A DNA stretch of 64,000 nucleotides from JACVRW01 sp963821275 (GCA_963821275.1 CAWGDF010000011.1:372001-436000), one strand, 5' to 3'. Positions 42,135 through 51,266 are shown, counted from the first letter of the stretch. A program made the numbers and translations. The notes: a model not told the origin generated them from the sequence alone.

Positions 42135-42938
42135 CCTTCTCCTCCTGTGGCCTCGTCCTCTTTCGCTCGCTGCCCGTTGCCGCCGAACTCGGCCCCGGTG
42201 ATCGCCGCGACGACCTCCTCCTGGCTCGACTCGTCGGCGACGATGTCCGCCGCCTTGCGGCCCAGGCGCAGCACGAACACCCGGTCGGCCACCTCGAACA
42301 CGTCGGCCAGGTTGTGGCTGATGACCACCACGCCCAGACCGCGCTCGCGCAGGCGCTTGATCAGCTCGAGCACCTGCGCCGTCTGACGCACGCCGAGCGC
42401 GGCGGTGGGCTCGTCGAGCATCACCATCTTCGGCTCGCCCAGCAGCGAGCGGGCGATCGCCACCTGCTGGCGCTGGCCGCCGGAGAGCGTGCCGACCTCC
42501 GAGCGGAGGTCGACGATCGTGACCGCGAGGTTCGCGAGCAGCTCGCCGGTCTGCCGCTCCATGGCGGTCTCGTCGAGCTGGCGCGTGAACCGCGCCGGCC
42601 CCTCCGCGATCTCCTCGCGGCCGAGGAAGAGGTTCTCGACGACGTCGAGGTTGTCGCACAGCGCGAGGTCCTGGTAGACGGTGGCGATGCCCGAGGTCCA
42701 CGGCGTCGTTGGGGTTCGAGATCTTCACCGGGTTGCCCTCGAAGGTGATCTCGCCGTCGTCCGCTGGGTGGATGCCGGCGATGGTCTTCACCAGCGTCGA
42801 CTTCCCCGCGCCGTTGTCGCCCACCAGGGCGACCACCTCACCGGGGCGGACCTCGAAGTCGACCTCGCTCAGCGCCTGGACCGGTCCGAAGCTCTTGCTG
42901 ACCCCCTTGAGGGTCAGCACCGGCTGGTCGGCGTTCAT
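42131..42938 (-). CDS. Sugar ABC transporter ATP-binding protein (frame break near 42690)
   Basis: About 268 residues: a single ATPase domain, as in XylG-short or FrcA types, half of RbsA/XylG. Walker A LVGDNGAGKSTLVKTIAG, signature TLSGGQRQQVAIARSLL, Walker B MVMLDEPTAALG, and switch His in VVISHNL. One extra G near 42690 breaks NPNDAVDLGIATVYQDLALCDNL. It sits between the binding protein and the permease. The C-terminus overlaps the permease start. Confidence 0.9.
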
Positions 42939-42971
42939 GGCTGCAGCTCCCCTCCTCTCTGTGACCGGACG

Positions 42972-43002
42972 GGCCCGGCGGCGCTCGCGGCGCCGCCGGG
43001 CC
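42972..43002. promoter_or_regulatory. Intercistronic hairpin between binding-protein and ATPase genes
   Basis: Perfect 13-bp stem GGCCCGGCGGCGC and complement (42972-42984 / 42990-43002), 5-base loop. In sugar ABC operons such hairpins after the binding-protein gene reduce read-through or protect the upstream mRNA, so more binding protein than ATPase is made. This role is inferred from position. Confidence 0.6.
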
Positions 43003-43015
43003 GCCGGTGCTCGGA

Positions 43016-44148
43016 TTACTGGATTCCGGCCTCACCGCACGCGCTTGGCGTACTTGCCCGTGCAGATCTGGTCCGGCTTCCAGAAGCCGTCCTTGACGAT
43101 GGTGTCCTTGATGTTGTCCTTGGTGACCGCGACCGGCTTGAGCAGCACCGAGGGCACCTTCTTCTGGCCGTTGTCGATCTCGTCGTTGACCAGGCCGCTC
43201 GGCGGGCTCCTCGCCCTGGGCGAGCGCGACGGCCAGCTCGGCGGCCTGCCTCGGCCTCCGGCTTGATCGCCTTGTAGACGGTCATGTACTGCTCGCCGAT
43301 GAGGATCCGCTGGATGGCGGCCAGCTCGGCGTCCTGGCCGGTCGTCGGGATGCGTCTTGGGATCGATCCCGTCGCCCTTCATGGCCGCGATCGCGCCGCC
43401 GGCCGTGCCGTCGTTGGCGGCGTAGACGCCCACGAAGCCGTCCTTGCCGAGCGCCGTGATCGCCTGCTCCATCTCCTGCTGGGCCTTGTCCGGGCTCCAG
43501 TCGGGCGTGTCGTACTCCTTGCCGACCTTGAAGTCGCTCTCGTCGATCACGCTGTGCGCGCCCTGCTTGAACAGCTTGGCGTTGTTGTCGGTCGGGGCGC
43601 CGTTGATCATCACGATCGTGCCGCCCTTGGCGCCGTCCTCCTCGAGCTTCTTCGTGCAGGCTCTCGCCCTGCAGCTCGCCGACCTGCACGTTGTCGAACG
43701 AGATGTAGTAGTCGATGTCGGCGTCCGTGATCAGCCGGTCGTAGCTGATGACCGGGACCTGCGACTGCTTGGCCCGGGCCACGATCGCGCCCGCGGAGGC
43801 CGCGTCCACCGGGTCGAGCACCAGGACCTTGGCGCCCTTGGTGAGCGCGGCCTCGGCCTGCTGCTGCTGCTTGGCCGGGTCCTGGTCGGCGTTCGAGTAG
43901 ATGATCTCGCAGTCCGGACACAGCTCCTTCACCTTCCTCTCGAAGTTCGGCCGGTCCTGCGACTCGTAGCGTGCGGTCTTCGACTCCGGCAGCAGCAGCG
44001 CGATCGAGCCGCCACCGCCGCCGCCGCTGTCGCCTCCACCGCCCCCGCCGCCCTCGTCGTCGTCGCCGCCGCAGGCAGCCAGCAGCATGCCTGCGGCCAG
44101 CACGGCCACGACGGCCAGCAGGCTGATCCTCCAACGTCCTTCCCTCAT
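43016..44148 (-). CDS. Sugar ABC transporter substrate-binding lipoprotein (about five frame breaks)
   Basis: N-terminus MREGRWRISLLAVVAVLAAGMLLAACGGDDD has a lipobox (LAAC). The body resembles XylF/ChvE-type periplasmic proteins: IALLLPESKTARYESQDRP, LVLDPVDAASAGAIV, VPVISYDRLITDADIDYYISFDN, then in other frames IVMINGAPTDNNAKLFKQGAH, VYAANDGTAGGAIAAMKGDG, IQRILIGEQYMTVYKAIKPEA, SVLLKPVAVTKDNIKDTIV. Shifts lie near 43660, 43347, 43245, 43205 and 43042; the last restores the ending ACGEAGIQ with TAA at 43016. So many breaks could also mean a decaying gene, but every segment stays conserved. Confidence 0.82.
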
Positions 44149-44160
44149 CTGTCCCTCCTC

Positions 44161-45384
44161 TTAGGTGGTGTTGACTTCCGCTGTCTTGCCCTGCGCCGGA
44201 GGGGTCCCGTTCCAGGCCGGGCCGGCCTCGTGGAGCACCAGCGCAACCGCGCCCAGCAGCTCGGCACGCTCTCCCAGCTCACCGGGGACGACCTCCACGT
44301 CCTCGGCCGCGCTCGGTATCGCCCGCAGCCCCACCGCCTCTCTGATCGGATCCAGCAGCAGGTCTCCGGCATAGCCCATGCTGCCCCCGACCACGATTCG
44401 TTCCGGGTTCACGAGATTGCAGAGGTTGGCGAGCGCGACGCCGATGTGGCGGCCCGCGTCGCGCAACGCCCGCCGGCAGGCGGGGTCGCCCTCGGCGGCC
44501 ATGCGCAACACGCCGTCGAGGTCGAGCTCCTGGCCGCGGCTGCGGCCGAGCAGCCGCGCCAGCGCAGCGCCCGCCGCGAAGGTTTCGAGGCAGCCCCTGC
44601 TTCCACAGCGGCAGAGGTCGCCGGTCTCGTCCAGGGTGGTGTGGCCGATCTCGCCGGCCGTGCCGCCCACCCCCGTGAACAGCTCGCCGCCGATGACGAT
44701 GCCCGCGCCGATCCCGTGTGAGAGCTTGAGGTAGACCAGCGTCTGCCTGTCCCGCCCGGCGCCCCAGGTGGCCTCGGCGAGCGCACCCAGGTCGGCGTCG
44801 TTGCGAACGCGCACGGGCAGCCCGAGCCGCTCCGCCATGCGATCGCCGCCACGCGTGCCCGACCATCCGGGCAGAATCGCGGAGGAGCCGACTAGCCCTG
44901 TGCGGTGGATCGGGCTGGGCAGTCCCATTCCTACTCCGAGGATTCGCTCCCGGTCCGCTTCCGCCTGCTCCAGCACCGAGTCGACCAGGTCGCTCGCGAA
45001 GCGAATGCCCTCCTCGGCCTCGTAGTCCTCCCGCATCTCCCGCCACTCCTCGGCTAGCACGTCGTGCGAGAGGTCGGCGACGGCAACAGCCAGGTGGCGC
45101 TTGCCGAAGTCGATTCCCAGGGCGAGGCCCACACGCGGATCGAGCGCAATCAGCGCCGGCGGGCGGCCACCACCGGTCGCCGGGCGGGTGTCGCCGTCGC
45201 GGTCGATGACCACACCCTCCCGCTGGAGGTCGGACACGATGCTGGAGACCGTCGACCGGGACAGCCCCGTCCAGCGCGCGACCTCGGAGCGGCTCGCCAC
45301 TCCGATCATGCGCAATGCCTCGATGACTCGCTCCCGGTTCGACTCGCGCAGCGAACCGAGCGACCCCGACTCCTCTCTCCTCAC
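44161..45384 (-). CDS. ROK family transcriptional regulator
   Basis: 407 residues. N-terminal winged helix (SNRERVIEALRMIGVASRSEVARWTGLSRSTVSSIVSDLQREGVV), then a ROK sugar-kinase-like domain with GIDFGKRHLAVAVADL, GGTAGEIGHTTLD and the zinc motif CRCGSRGCLETFAAG. NagC/XylR-like repressors of this type sense a sugar. It lies 12 bp upstream of the binding-protein gene on the same strand, so it likely controls the ABC operon. GTG start at 45384. Confidence 0.92.
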   Translation of the reverse strand: MRREESGSLGSLRESNRERVIEALRMIGVASRSEVARWTGLSRSTVSSIVSDLQREGVVIDRDGDTRPATGGGRPPALIALDPRVGLALGIDFGKRHLAVAVADLSHDVLAEEWREMREDYEAEEGIRFASDLVDSVLEQAEADRERILGVGMGLPSPIHRTGLVGSSAILPGWSGTRGGDRMAERLGLPVRVRNDADLGALAEATWGAGRDRQTLVYLKLSHGIGAGIVIGGELFTGVGGTAGEIGHTTLDETGDLCRCGSRGCLETFAAGAALARLLGRSRGQELDLDGVLRMAAEGDPACRRALRDAGRHIGVALANLCNLVNPERIVVGGSMGYAGDLLLDPIREAVGLRAIPSAAEDVEVVPGELGERAELLGAVALVLHEAGPAWNGTPPAQGKTAEVNTT

Positions 45385-45526
45385 GGCGGCGCATGGTCAA
45401 CACCTCCGCCGGGTTTGTCAAGGTCTCGACGAAATATAGCCCCCTTTGGGGGTCGGAATGTGCGAAGTCCAGCCATAACCACGTCGACCGGAGTGCGAGC
45501 GCCTCCCGAGTGATATCCGTTTCGCG

Positions 45527-46708
45527 ATGCCGGCAGCCGCCACCCAGAGCCCGCCGCAGGAACTCGTCTTGCTGGCCGAGCGCTTCGACCCGGCCGTGAT
45601 GGACGTGCCCGGCGGAAGCGCCCGCATCCGGCTCGAGCTGGCCGGCGGAGAGGCATGGGACGCGCTGATCGACCGATCCCGCCTGAGCCTGGGCGAGGCG
45701 GTGGCGAACGGCGAGCCGGACGCTCTGCTTCACGCCGATGCCGCCACCTGGCGGGAGGTGGCGGCCGACCTGCGACAGGGCATGCGGGCGTTCGGCGCCC
45801 GCCGCCTGCGCATCCAGCGGAACCTGCACCTCGGGGTGGGCTTCCTGGCGGCCACCAGCGGGTCGACCGGGCCGGGACGGCTGAGCTTCGTGCGGCTGCG
45901 CTCGGATACGGCGGGGAGCCTGTCCGCCGTGTGCGCCGGCCAAGGCGAGACCGTTCTCTGCCTCCACGGGCTGGGCGGAACCAAGGCGTCCTTTCTCCCC
46001 ACCGTGGCCGCGCTGGCGGACTCCTACCGGGTCGTGGCCCTCGACCTCCCGGGTTTCGGGGAATCGGACAAGCCGATCGGGGCGCCCTACAACGCCGCCT
46101 GGTTCGCCCGCGTCGCCGTGGAGGCGCTCGACGCCCTGGGGGTGGAGCGCGCGCACCTGGTAGGCAACAGCATGGGCGGACGGGTGGCCATCGAAACCGG
46201 CCTGACCCATGGCGATCGCGTGGACGGGCTCGCGCTCCTCAGCCCCGCCCTCGCCTGGCTGCGCGACCGTCGCTGGCTGACGCTCGTACGGCTGGTGCGC
46301 CCGGAGCTGGGGCTGCTCCAGATGGCGCCGCGGCCCGTGGTCGAAGGGGTCGTGCGCCGCCTGCTCCCGAGCACGATGGACGACTGGGTGGCGGTGGGGC
46401 TGGACGAGTTCCTGCGCTCTTACCTGACCCCCCGCGGGCGGGCGGCCTTCTACGCGGCCGCGCGCAGCATCTACCTCGACGAGCCGCACGGCGACGACGG
46501 CTTCTGGACCCGGCTGGCGGAGCTCGCCCCAGACTCGCTGTTCGTCTGGGGCCGCAAGGACACCCTGGTGCCGATCGCCTTCATGCGGCACGTGGAGCGA
46601 GTGCTTCCCGCGGCTCGCCACCTGGAGCTGGACTGCGGGCACGTGCCTCAGCTCGAGCAGCCGCGTGCCACGCACGCGGCCATCAGGGAGTTCCTGCGCG
46701 AGCGCTAG
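45527..46708 (+). CDS. SCP2-like domain fused to an alpha/beta hydrolase
   Basis: 393 residues. Residues ~15-115 (ARIRLELAGGEAWDALIDRSRL...LLHADAATWREVAADLRQGMRAFGARRLRIQRNLHL) fit the SCP2 sterol-carrier fold. Residues ~135-393 are an alpha/beta hydrolase: VLCLHGLGGTKAS oxyanion region, HLVGNSMGGRVAIETGL nucleophile elbow (Ser), VWGRKDTLVP (Asp) and DCGHVPQLEQP (His). A lipid-binding domain joined to a hydrolase suggests a hydrophobic ester or lactone substrate; this is inferred. The stop TAG overlaps the convergent gene's TAG in one CTAG. Confidence 0.82.
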   Translation: MPAAATQSPPQELVLLAERFDPAVMDVPGGSARIRLELAGGEAWDALIDRSRLSLGEAVANGEPDALLHADAATWREVAADLRQGMRAFGARRLRIQRNLHLGVGFLAATSGSTGPGRLSFVRLRSDTAGSLSAVCAGQGETVLCLHGLGGTKASFLPTVAALADSYRVVALDLPGFGESDKPIGAPYNAAWFARVAVEALDALGVERAHLVGNSMGGRVAIETGLTHGDRVDGLALLSPALAWLRDRRWLTLVRLVRPELGLLQMAPRPVVEGVVRRLLPSTMDDWVAVGLDEFLRSYLTPRGRAAFYAAARSIYLDEPHGDDGFWTRLAELAPDSLFVWGRKDTLVPIAFMRHVERVLPAARHLELDCGHVPQLEQPRATHAAIREFLRER

Positions 46709-47972
46709 AAGCTGCCGCCCCCGCCAAAATCGCCGCCGCCGAAGTCGCCGCCCGAACCCCCCGCCGCCGAAGTCGCCAAAGGACCCCTGGTCGGCGGCCG
46801 AGGCGTCCGGGGCGTCGATCCAGGCGCCCCCGAGCACCGAGCCCACGAACAGCCCGGGCAGCAGCCCGCTGCCGTAGAAGCCGCCGGCCCAGGGGGCGAA
46901 TGCGGGCCCGGCGTTCCAGTAGGGCATGCGCTCGCCGTTGACCTCCACCTGGCGCATGTCGGGCTCCTGACCGTACTCCAGCCGGGTGGCGTCGGCGGCG
47001 CACACCGGCACGGGGCGGGGCTCTCCGCCCGGCGGCGTCCACTCCATGTCACGCACCGACGGGCCGTGACGCGGGTCGAAGAAGCACGGCGGACGGCGTT
47101 CGGGCACGGCCTCGCCGGCGAGCCGCGCCTTCGCGGCCATCATGGCCCAGCGCCCCTCCTCCAGCATGGAGGTGACACCTTCCACGTCCTCGGCCCGGCC
47201 GGCGCCCTCCAGGGCCTGCGAGGCCTGCTGGTAACGCTCGACGGCGACGTTGTAGTGCTGCTTGGCCTCCTCGTCCACGCCGGGCATCTCCACGTCCAGG
47301 TCGAGCGCGCGGATGTCGTCCCCGAGCGCAACCAGGTCCTCGCGCGCCGCCGCCCGGACCTGCTCGAGGTCGTGCGCGCGCTGCTCGCGCTCCCGCCGCC
47401 GGCGCCGAAGCATGCTCACGCCGAAGAGGGCGGCCGCTCCGCCGAGCACGATGACCAGGACCGTCGGGAACCCGCCGCCGTCGCCGCCGCCGTTCGAGCC
47501 GGAGGTGTTGGACGCCTGGGCCTGGTCCACCCGGTCGACGAAGTCGTTCAGGACGGCGCCGGTGCCCCGGCCCTTCTCGGCCTCGAGGGCCTGCGTGGCG
47601 AGCTCTCCGGCGACGCCGGGCGCGAGCACGTTCGCGCTCCCGCGCCCGGAACTCGTTGCCGATCACCGCGGCATAGGTCCCCGGCTCCTTCACGTCGTTG
47701 GCGATCTCCCGGAGCGCAGCAGCGGAGTCACCCCCGGCCTCCCGGGCCGCGTCGGCCTCCAGCACGGCGATGTAAATGGGGCCGGCGTCCGCCTTGGTGA
47801 TCGCCTTGCGCAGCCGCTCCGCCTGGGCGTCGCTCAAGGCGCGCTCGGCGTCGGGGTCGACATAGACCGGGTCGAGTGCGAGCCCGTCGGCCGCTTGATC
47901 GAGCTCCCCCTGGGCCTGCGCGGTCCCGGCCATCAGGAGCAGAACGACGAGCGTGAGGAGCGAGAGGCGCAT
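46705..47972 (-). CDS. TPM-domain membrane protein (YgcG-like), frame breaks near 46762 and 47642
   Basis: Signal peptide (MRLSLLTLVVLLLMAGTAQAQ), then a TPM-like domain (DPVYVDPDAERALSDAQAERLRKAITKADAGPIYIAVLE), one membrane helix (FPTVLVIVLGGAAALFGVSML), an Arg-rich coiled region, and a Gly-rich C-terminus (GGDFGGGDFGGGGSF). The shift near 47642 joins VIGNEFRARE to LAPGVAGELATQALE; a second near 46762 restores the Gly-rich end at 46705. TPM proteins are poorly understood, some act in photosystem or membrane stress contexts in other groups. Divergent from the P450 gene, only 23 bp away. Confidence 0.75.
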
Positions 47973-47995
47973 TTCCCTACTACGGACGGTACAAG

Positions 47996-49331
47996 GTGAG
48001 TGTGGAATTCCCGCCGGGGCCCCGGATCCCTCCGCTGCTTCAGGCCGCGCTGGTGACCGCCCGGCCGTACGGCTGGATGCGCTCCCGCCGGCGCCGCTAC
48101 GGCGACGTGTTCTCGTCGCGCTTTCCCTTCTACGGGCGTGTGGTGTACGTCGCGGACCCCGCCGAGGTCAAGCGCGTCTTCACCGGGGACCCGGCGATCT
48201 TCCACGCCGGCGAGGCCAACCTGATCGCGCTCGGTGACGTGCTCGGCGAGCACTCGCTCCTCACGCTGGACGAGGGGCGCCACCTCAGCCAGCGCCGGCT
48301 TCTCCTGCCCCCCTTCCACGGTGAGAGCGTCCGCCGCTACACCGACCTGATGGCCGAGGTCAGCGCGCGCGAGGTGGGTCGCTGGCCGCTTGGGCAGGCC
48401 TTTGCGCTGCGGCCCCGCCTGCAGGCGATCACGCTCGAGGTGATCCTGCGCGCGGTCTTCGGCGTGCGCGACGGCGAGCGGATGGATCGCTTCCGGGCGG
48501 CCATCCCTCGCCTTGCGGCGAGCACCAGCTTGCTGAGTTGGCTGCCCTTCATGCAGCGGGACATCGCCGGGATCACCCCCGGCGCCCGCTTCCGACGCGC
48601 CGTCGAGGACGTCGACCGGCTGATCTACGAGGAGATCGACCAGCGCCGCTCCGATAGCCCCGGCGAGGACGTGCTCTCCCTGCTGCTCGCGGCCCGCCAC
48701 GAGGACGGCAGCGCAATGAGCGATGTGGAGCTGCGCGACCAACTCGTGACCCTGCTCACGGCGGGGCACGAGACCACTGCCACCGGGCTTGCCTGGGCGT
48801 TCGAGCGGCTCTTGCGCACGCCGACGGTCCTGACCCGCGCTGCTCGAGTCGCTCGAGGACGACGACTACCTCGATGCGGTGGTGAAGGAGACCCTTCGCA
48901 TCAGGCCGGTGATCGTCGACGTGGCCCGCAGGCTCGCCCGCGATACCGAGGTGGGCGGCTACCGCTTGCCAGCCGGGACGCTCGTGCTGCCGGCGATCGC
49001 CGTGATCCATGCACGCGAGGACATCTTTCCGCGGCCCGCTGCCTTCCGGCCCGAGCGCTTCCTCGACGCTGGCGTCGAGTCGTATTCGTGGATTCCCTTC
49101 GGCGGCGGGGTGCGGCGCTGCATCGGCGCGTCGTTCGCTCAGGTGGAGATGCGCGTGGTGCTGCGCGAGGTGTTTCGCCGGGTGCGCCTACGGGCGCCCT
49201 CGCGGCGGCCCGAGGGCGTGCGGGCCGAGCACGTGACCGCCGTGCCGGCGCGCGGCTGCCGGGTCGTGGTGGAGGAGCGCATCGCGCCGCCGGCGCGAGC
49301 CCGGCCGGCCGCGGTCGCCTCGGCAGGTTAG
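47996..49331 (+). CDS. Cytochrome P450 (frame break near 48840)
   Basis: About 445 residues. I-helix TLLTAGHETTATGLAW, ExxR in VVKETLRIRPVIVDV, and heme loop WIPFGGGVRRCIGASFAQVEM with the Cys ligand. It resembles the CYP family with a preference for bulky or fatty substrates (FxxHxGEANLIAL N-terminus), but the substrate is unknown. One extra base near 48840 breaks LLRTPTVLTRLLESLEDDDYLDAV. The stop lies inside the first 31-bp direct repeat. GTG start is 23 bp from the divergent TPM gene. Confidence 0.9.
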
Positions 49332-49356
49332 GCCGGCTCGCGCCGCGGCTCGGCCT
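49326..49356. repeat. 31-bp direct repeat, copy 1 (covers the P450 stop)
   Basis: Identical to 49723-49753. The copy begins GGTTAGGCCGGC and ends GCTCGGCCT. It contains the P450 TAG stop. The second copy is the antisense of the last ~10 codons of the WS/DGAT gene, so this copy appears to be a duplicate of that end, or a target-site duplication from an insertion. Confidence 0.9.
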
Positions 49357-49722
49357 GGAGGGGTGGGCGCTTTCAATGCCGGTGGCTCCAGGCGGTCGTC
49401 GCAACAGCTCGATCATTTCTCGTCGGTGCCTGGCCAGGGACTGGCCGACGCGGGCGTCGGACGTGCCCGTCGTCGTCGGCGGGATCAGTTGGTGCGCCTC
49501 GTAACGCTGGTCACCAACGCGCTTCCCGCGGCGCGCGATCCTGGGGTGCATGGCGGGGGTTCCGCACGAAACGTCCAATGGATGGACGGAACGTAGGGAA
49601 CCCCCGTTTGACATCGGGCTCGGAGACCTGACCCGCCGCCAGCACAACGTGGTCTCCCTCACCCAGCTCAGGGCGCTGGGGCTGACGGCGAGCGCTGTTC
49701 GCAGCCACGGTCGAGCCCGGCC
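49357..49722. other. Insert between the direct repeats: near-copy of the 24.2-kb hairpin arm, hairpin, gene remnant
   Basis: This 366-bp stretch has no intact gene. It starts with a 22-mer (49360-49381) that is 21/22 identical to 24232-24253, continues through unassigned sequence, and includes a nested hairpin at 49554-49606 with 10-bp outer arms (CGGGGGTTCC / GGAACCCCCG) and 6-bp inner arms (CGTCCA / TGGACG). It ends with the N-terminal remnant of an AbiEi/DUF559-like gene. Bounded exactly by the 31-bp repeats, it behaves like an inserted or duplicated segment. Confidence 0.6.
49604..49722 (+). pseudogene. N-terminal remnant of an AbiEi-antitoxin/DUF559-type protein
   Basis: In the frame read from 49604 the translation contains DLTRRQHNVVSLTQLRALGL and then TASAVRSHGRA, the winged-helix start of AbiEi-like antitoxin domains that precede DUF559 nuclease-like domains in many actinobacterial proteins. 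The frame stops being protein-like at the 31-bp repeat, so ~40 residues remain of the usual ~280. No start codon with a ribosome site is clear. Confidence 0.6.
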
Positions 49723-49753
49723 GGTTAGGCCGGCTCGCGCCGCGGCTCGGCCT
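49723..49753. repeat. 31-bp direct repeat, copy 2 (3' end of WS/DGAT gene)
   Basis: Identical to 49326-49356. On the minus strand it encodes the last codons of the WS/DGAT gene (AEPRREPA and stop). This is likely the original copy. Confidence 0.9.
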
Positions 49754-51236
49754 CCGGCTCCGGCGCGGCGGGCGCCGCCGCGGGCAGCAGCGACTCCAGC
49801 TCCGCCAGCGCCACGCTCATGCCGGCGATCAGCGACCAGACGTCGTCCACCTGCTCGCGGTCGGCCACGATGCCGAAGTCCAGCCGGTCGCGGTAGCTCA
49901 GGACGGTGATGTTGAGCCCGACGCCGTCCACGATCGCGGACACCGGATACTGCGCCTCGAGCCGCGCGCCGGCGCAGAAGAGAGGCTCGCGCGGGCCGGG
50001 CACGTTCGAGATCACCAGGTTGAGCGGCGGCCGGGTGCGCCCCAGGACGTCCACGGTGGTCCGCGCCGCCAGGGCCATCACCGCCGGCGGGATGAAGCTG
50101 GTGGCGTCGGTCAGCAGGTCGGCGGGCAGCGCACGATGGCGCTCCTTGGCGCTGCGAAGCAACTCGTGGGTGCGGCGCAGGCGCTCGACCGGGTCGGGCT
50201 CGTCGGTGGGGATGGGTACGACCATGGTCGAGATGCGGTTCCCGAACGTGCCCTTCTCCTCGGCGCGCCGGACCGACACCGGCACCATCGCCACCAGCGG
50301 GTCGGGCGGAAGCTCGTCCCGCTCCTCCAGCCACCCTCTCAGCGCTCCGGCGCAGAGGGCCACGACCACGTCGTTGACGGTCACGCCGACCTGGTTCTTG
50401 ATCGCCTTCACCGTGTCGAGCGAGAGCGAGCCGAGCGCGAAGCGGCGGTGCGCCGAGATCGGCCCGTTGAAGCTCGTGCGAGGCGGCCGGGCGGTGGTCA
50501 CCTCGAGCACCGAGGGGTCCTCGTCGGAGCCGAGGGCGCGGCGGGCGTGCCCCAGGGCCGAGCTGAGCTGAGGCCCGCCGGGGAAGGCGTTGGCCCCCGG
50601 CAGGTCGGTGAGGTTCGGCACCGTGCTCGGGAGCGCCCGCAGGGCCCGAAGCGGCTGCCGGGGAAGCCCGGCGAGCCCGCGGCCCAGCATCTCCAGGTCG
50701 CCGGGGACCCGCTCACCGGTCGGCTCGGGCGGCGGCGGGGGCAGCTCACGGCCCTCCGGGCTCGGATCGAGGAGCACCGAGAGGATCTCGTTCCCGGACA
50801 CGCCGTCGACCACCGCGTGGTGGATCTTGGTCAGCAGTCCGGCCCGGCCGTCCTGGAGCCCCTGGATGAGGTACAGCTCCCACAGCGGACGGGCCCGGTC
50901 CAACGGCCGCGCGAAGATGCGCGCCACGGTCTCGGCCAGCTTGCCGTCGTCGCCGGGGGGCGGCACGGCCGACTCGCGGATGTGGAAGTCGAGGTCGAAG
51001 TCCGGGTCGTCGACCCAGTAGGGCAGGTCGAGGCCGAAGGGCACGGTCGCGAGCCGCCAGCGGAACACAGGCAGGAGGTGCAGTCGCTCGCCCACCAGCC
51101 GGCAGATGTCGGCCGTCTCGAGCCGCCCGCCCGGCGCCGTGGAAGGGTCGTACACGGCGAGGCTGCCCACGTGGCCGTAGGTCCGTGAGGTCTCGATGCT
51201 GAGGAACTGGGCGTCCAGGCTGGTGAGTTGGCGCAT
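49725..51236 (-). CDS. Wax ester synthase/diacylglycerol acyltransferase (WS/DGAT)
   Basis: 503 residues. The catalytic HHxxxDG is seen in KIHHAVVDGVSGNEIL (~residue 138). N-terminal SLDAQFLSIET and the C-terminal block NLVISNVPGPREPLFCAGARL with VGLNITVLSYRDRLDFG are typical of the actinobacterial family. Makes wax esters or triacylglycerol from acyl-CoA, a storage lipid. The last residues are Pro/Ala/Glu-rich and lie in the 31-bp repeat. Convergent with the P450 gene. Confidence 0.94.
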   Translation of the reverse strand: MRQLTSLDAQFLSIETSRTYGHVGSLAVYDPSTAPGGRLETADICRLVGERLHLLPVFRWRLATVPFGLDLPYWVDDPDFDLDFHIRESAVPPPGDDGKLAETVARIFARPLDRARPLWELYLIQGLQDGRAGLLTKIHHAVVDGVSGNEILSVLLDPSPEGRELPPPPPEPTGERVPGDLEMLGRGLAGLPRQPLRALRALPSTVPNLTDLPGANAFPGGPQLSSALGHARRALGSDEDPSVLEVTTARPPRTSFNGPISAHRRFALGSLSLDTVKAIKNQVGVTVNDVVVALCAGALRGWLEERDELPPDPLVAMVPVSVRRAEEKGTFGNRISTMVVPIPTDEPDPVERLRRTHELLRSAKERHRALPADLLTDATSFIPPAVMALAARTTVDVLGRTRPPLNLVISNVPGPREPLFCAGARLEAQYPVSAIVDGVGLNITVLSYRDRLDFGIVADREQVDDVWSLIAGMSVALAELESLLPAAAPAAPEPEAEPRREPA

Positions 51237-51266
51237 CGCTCTCTCCGTTCCCCGAAGCCGCCCGCC

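Noticed and set aside
42839..43035. Small frame at the start of the ATPase gene and the gap
   Set aside because: Shadow frame over the intercistronic hairpin and the ATPase start; no independent support.
44279..47629. Single 1116-residue minus-strand frame joining TPM protein, hydrolase antisense and ROK gene shadow
   Set aside because: Arises from the frame break in the TPM gene plus read-through across the plus-strand hydrolase gene and the wrong frame of the ROK gene.
49363..49596. Possible small gene in the repeat-bounded insert
   Set aside because: Arg/Ala/Gly-rich translation without similarity to any family I know, no ribosome site; it spans the hairpin.
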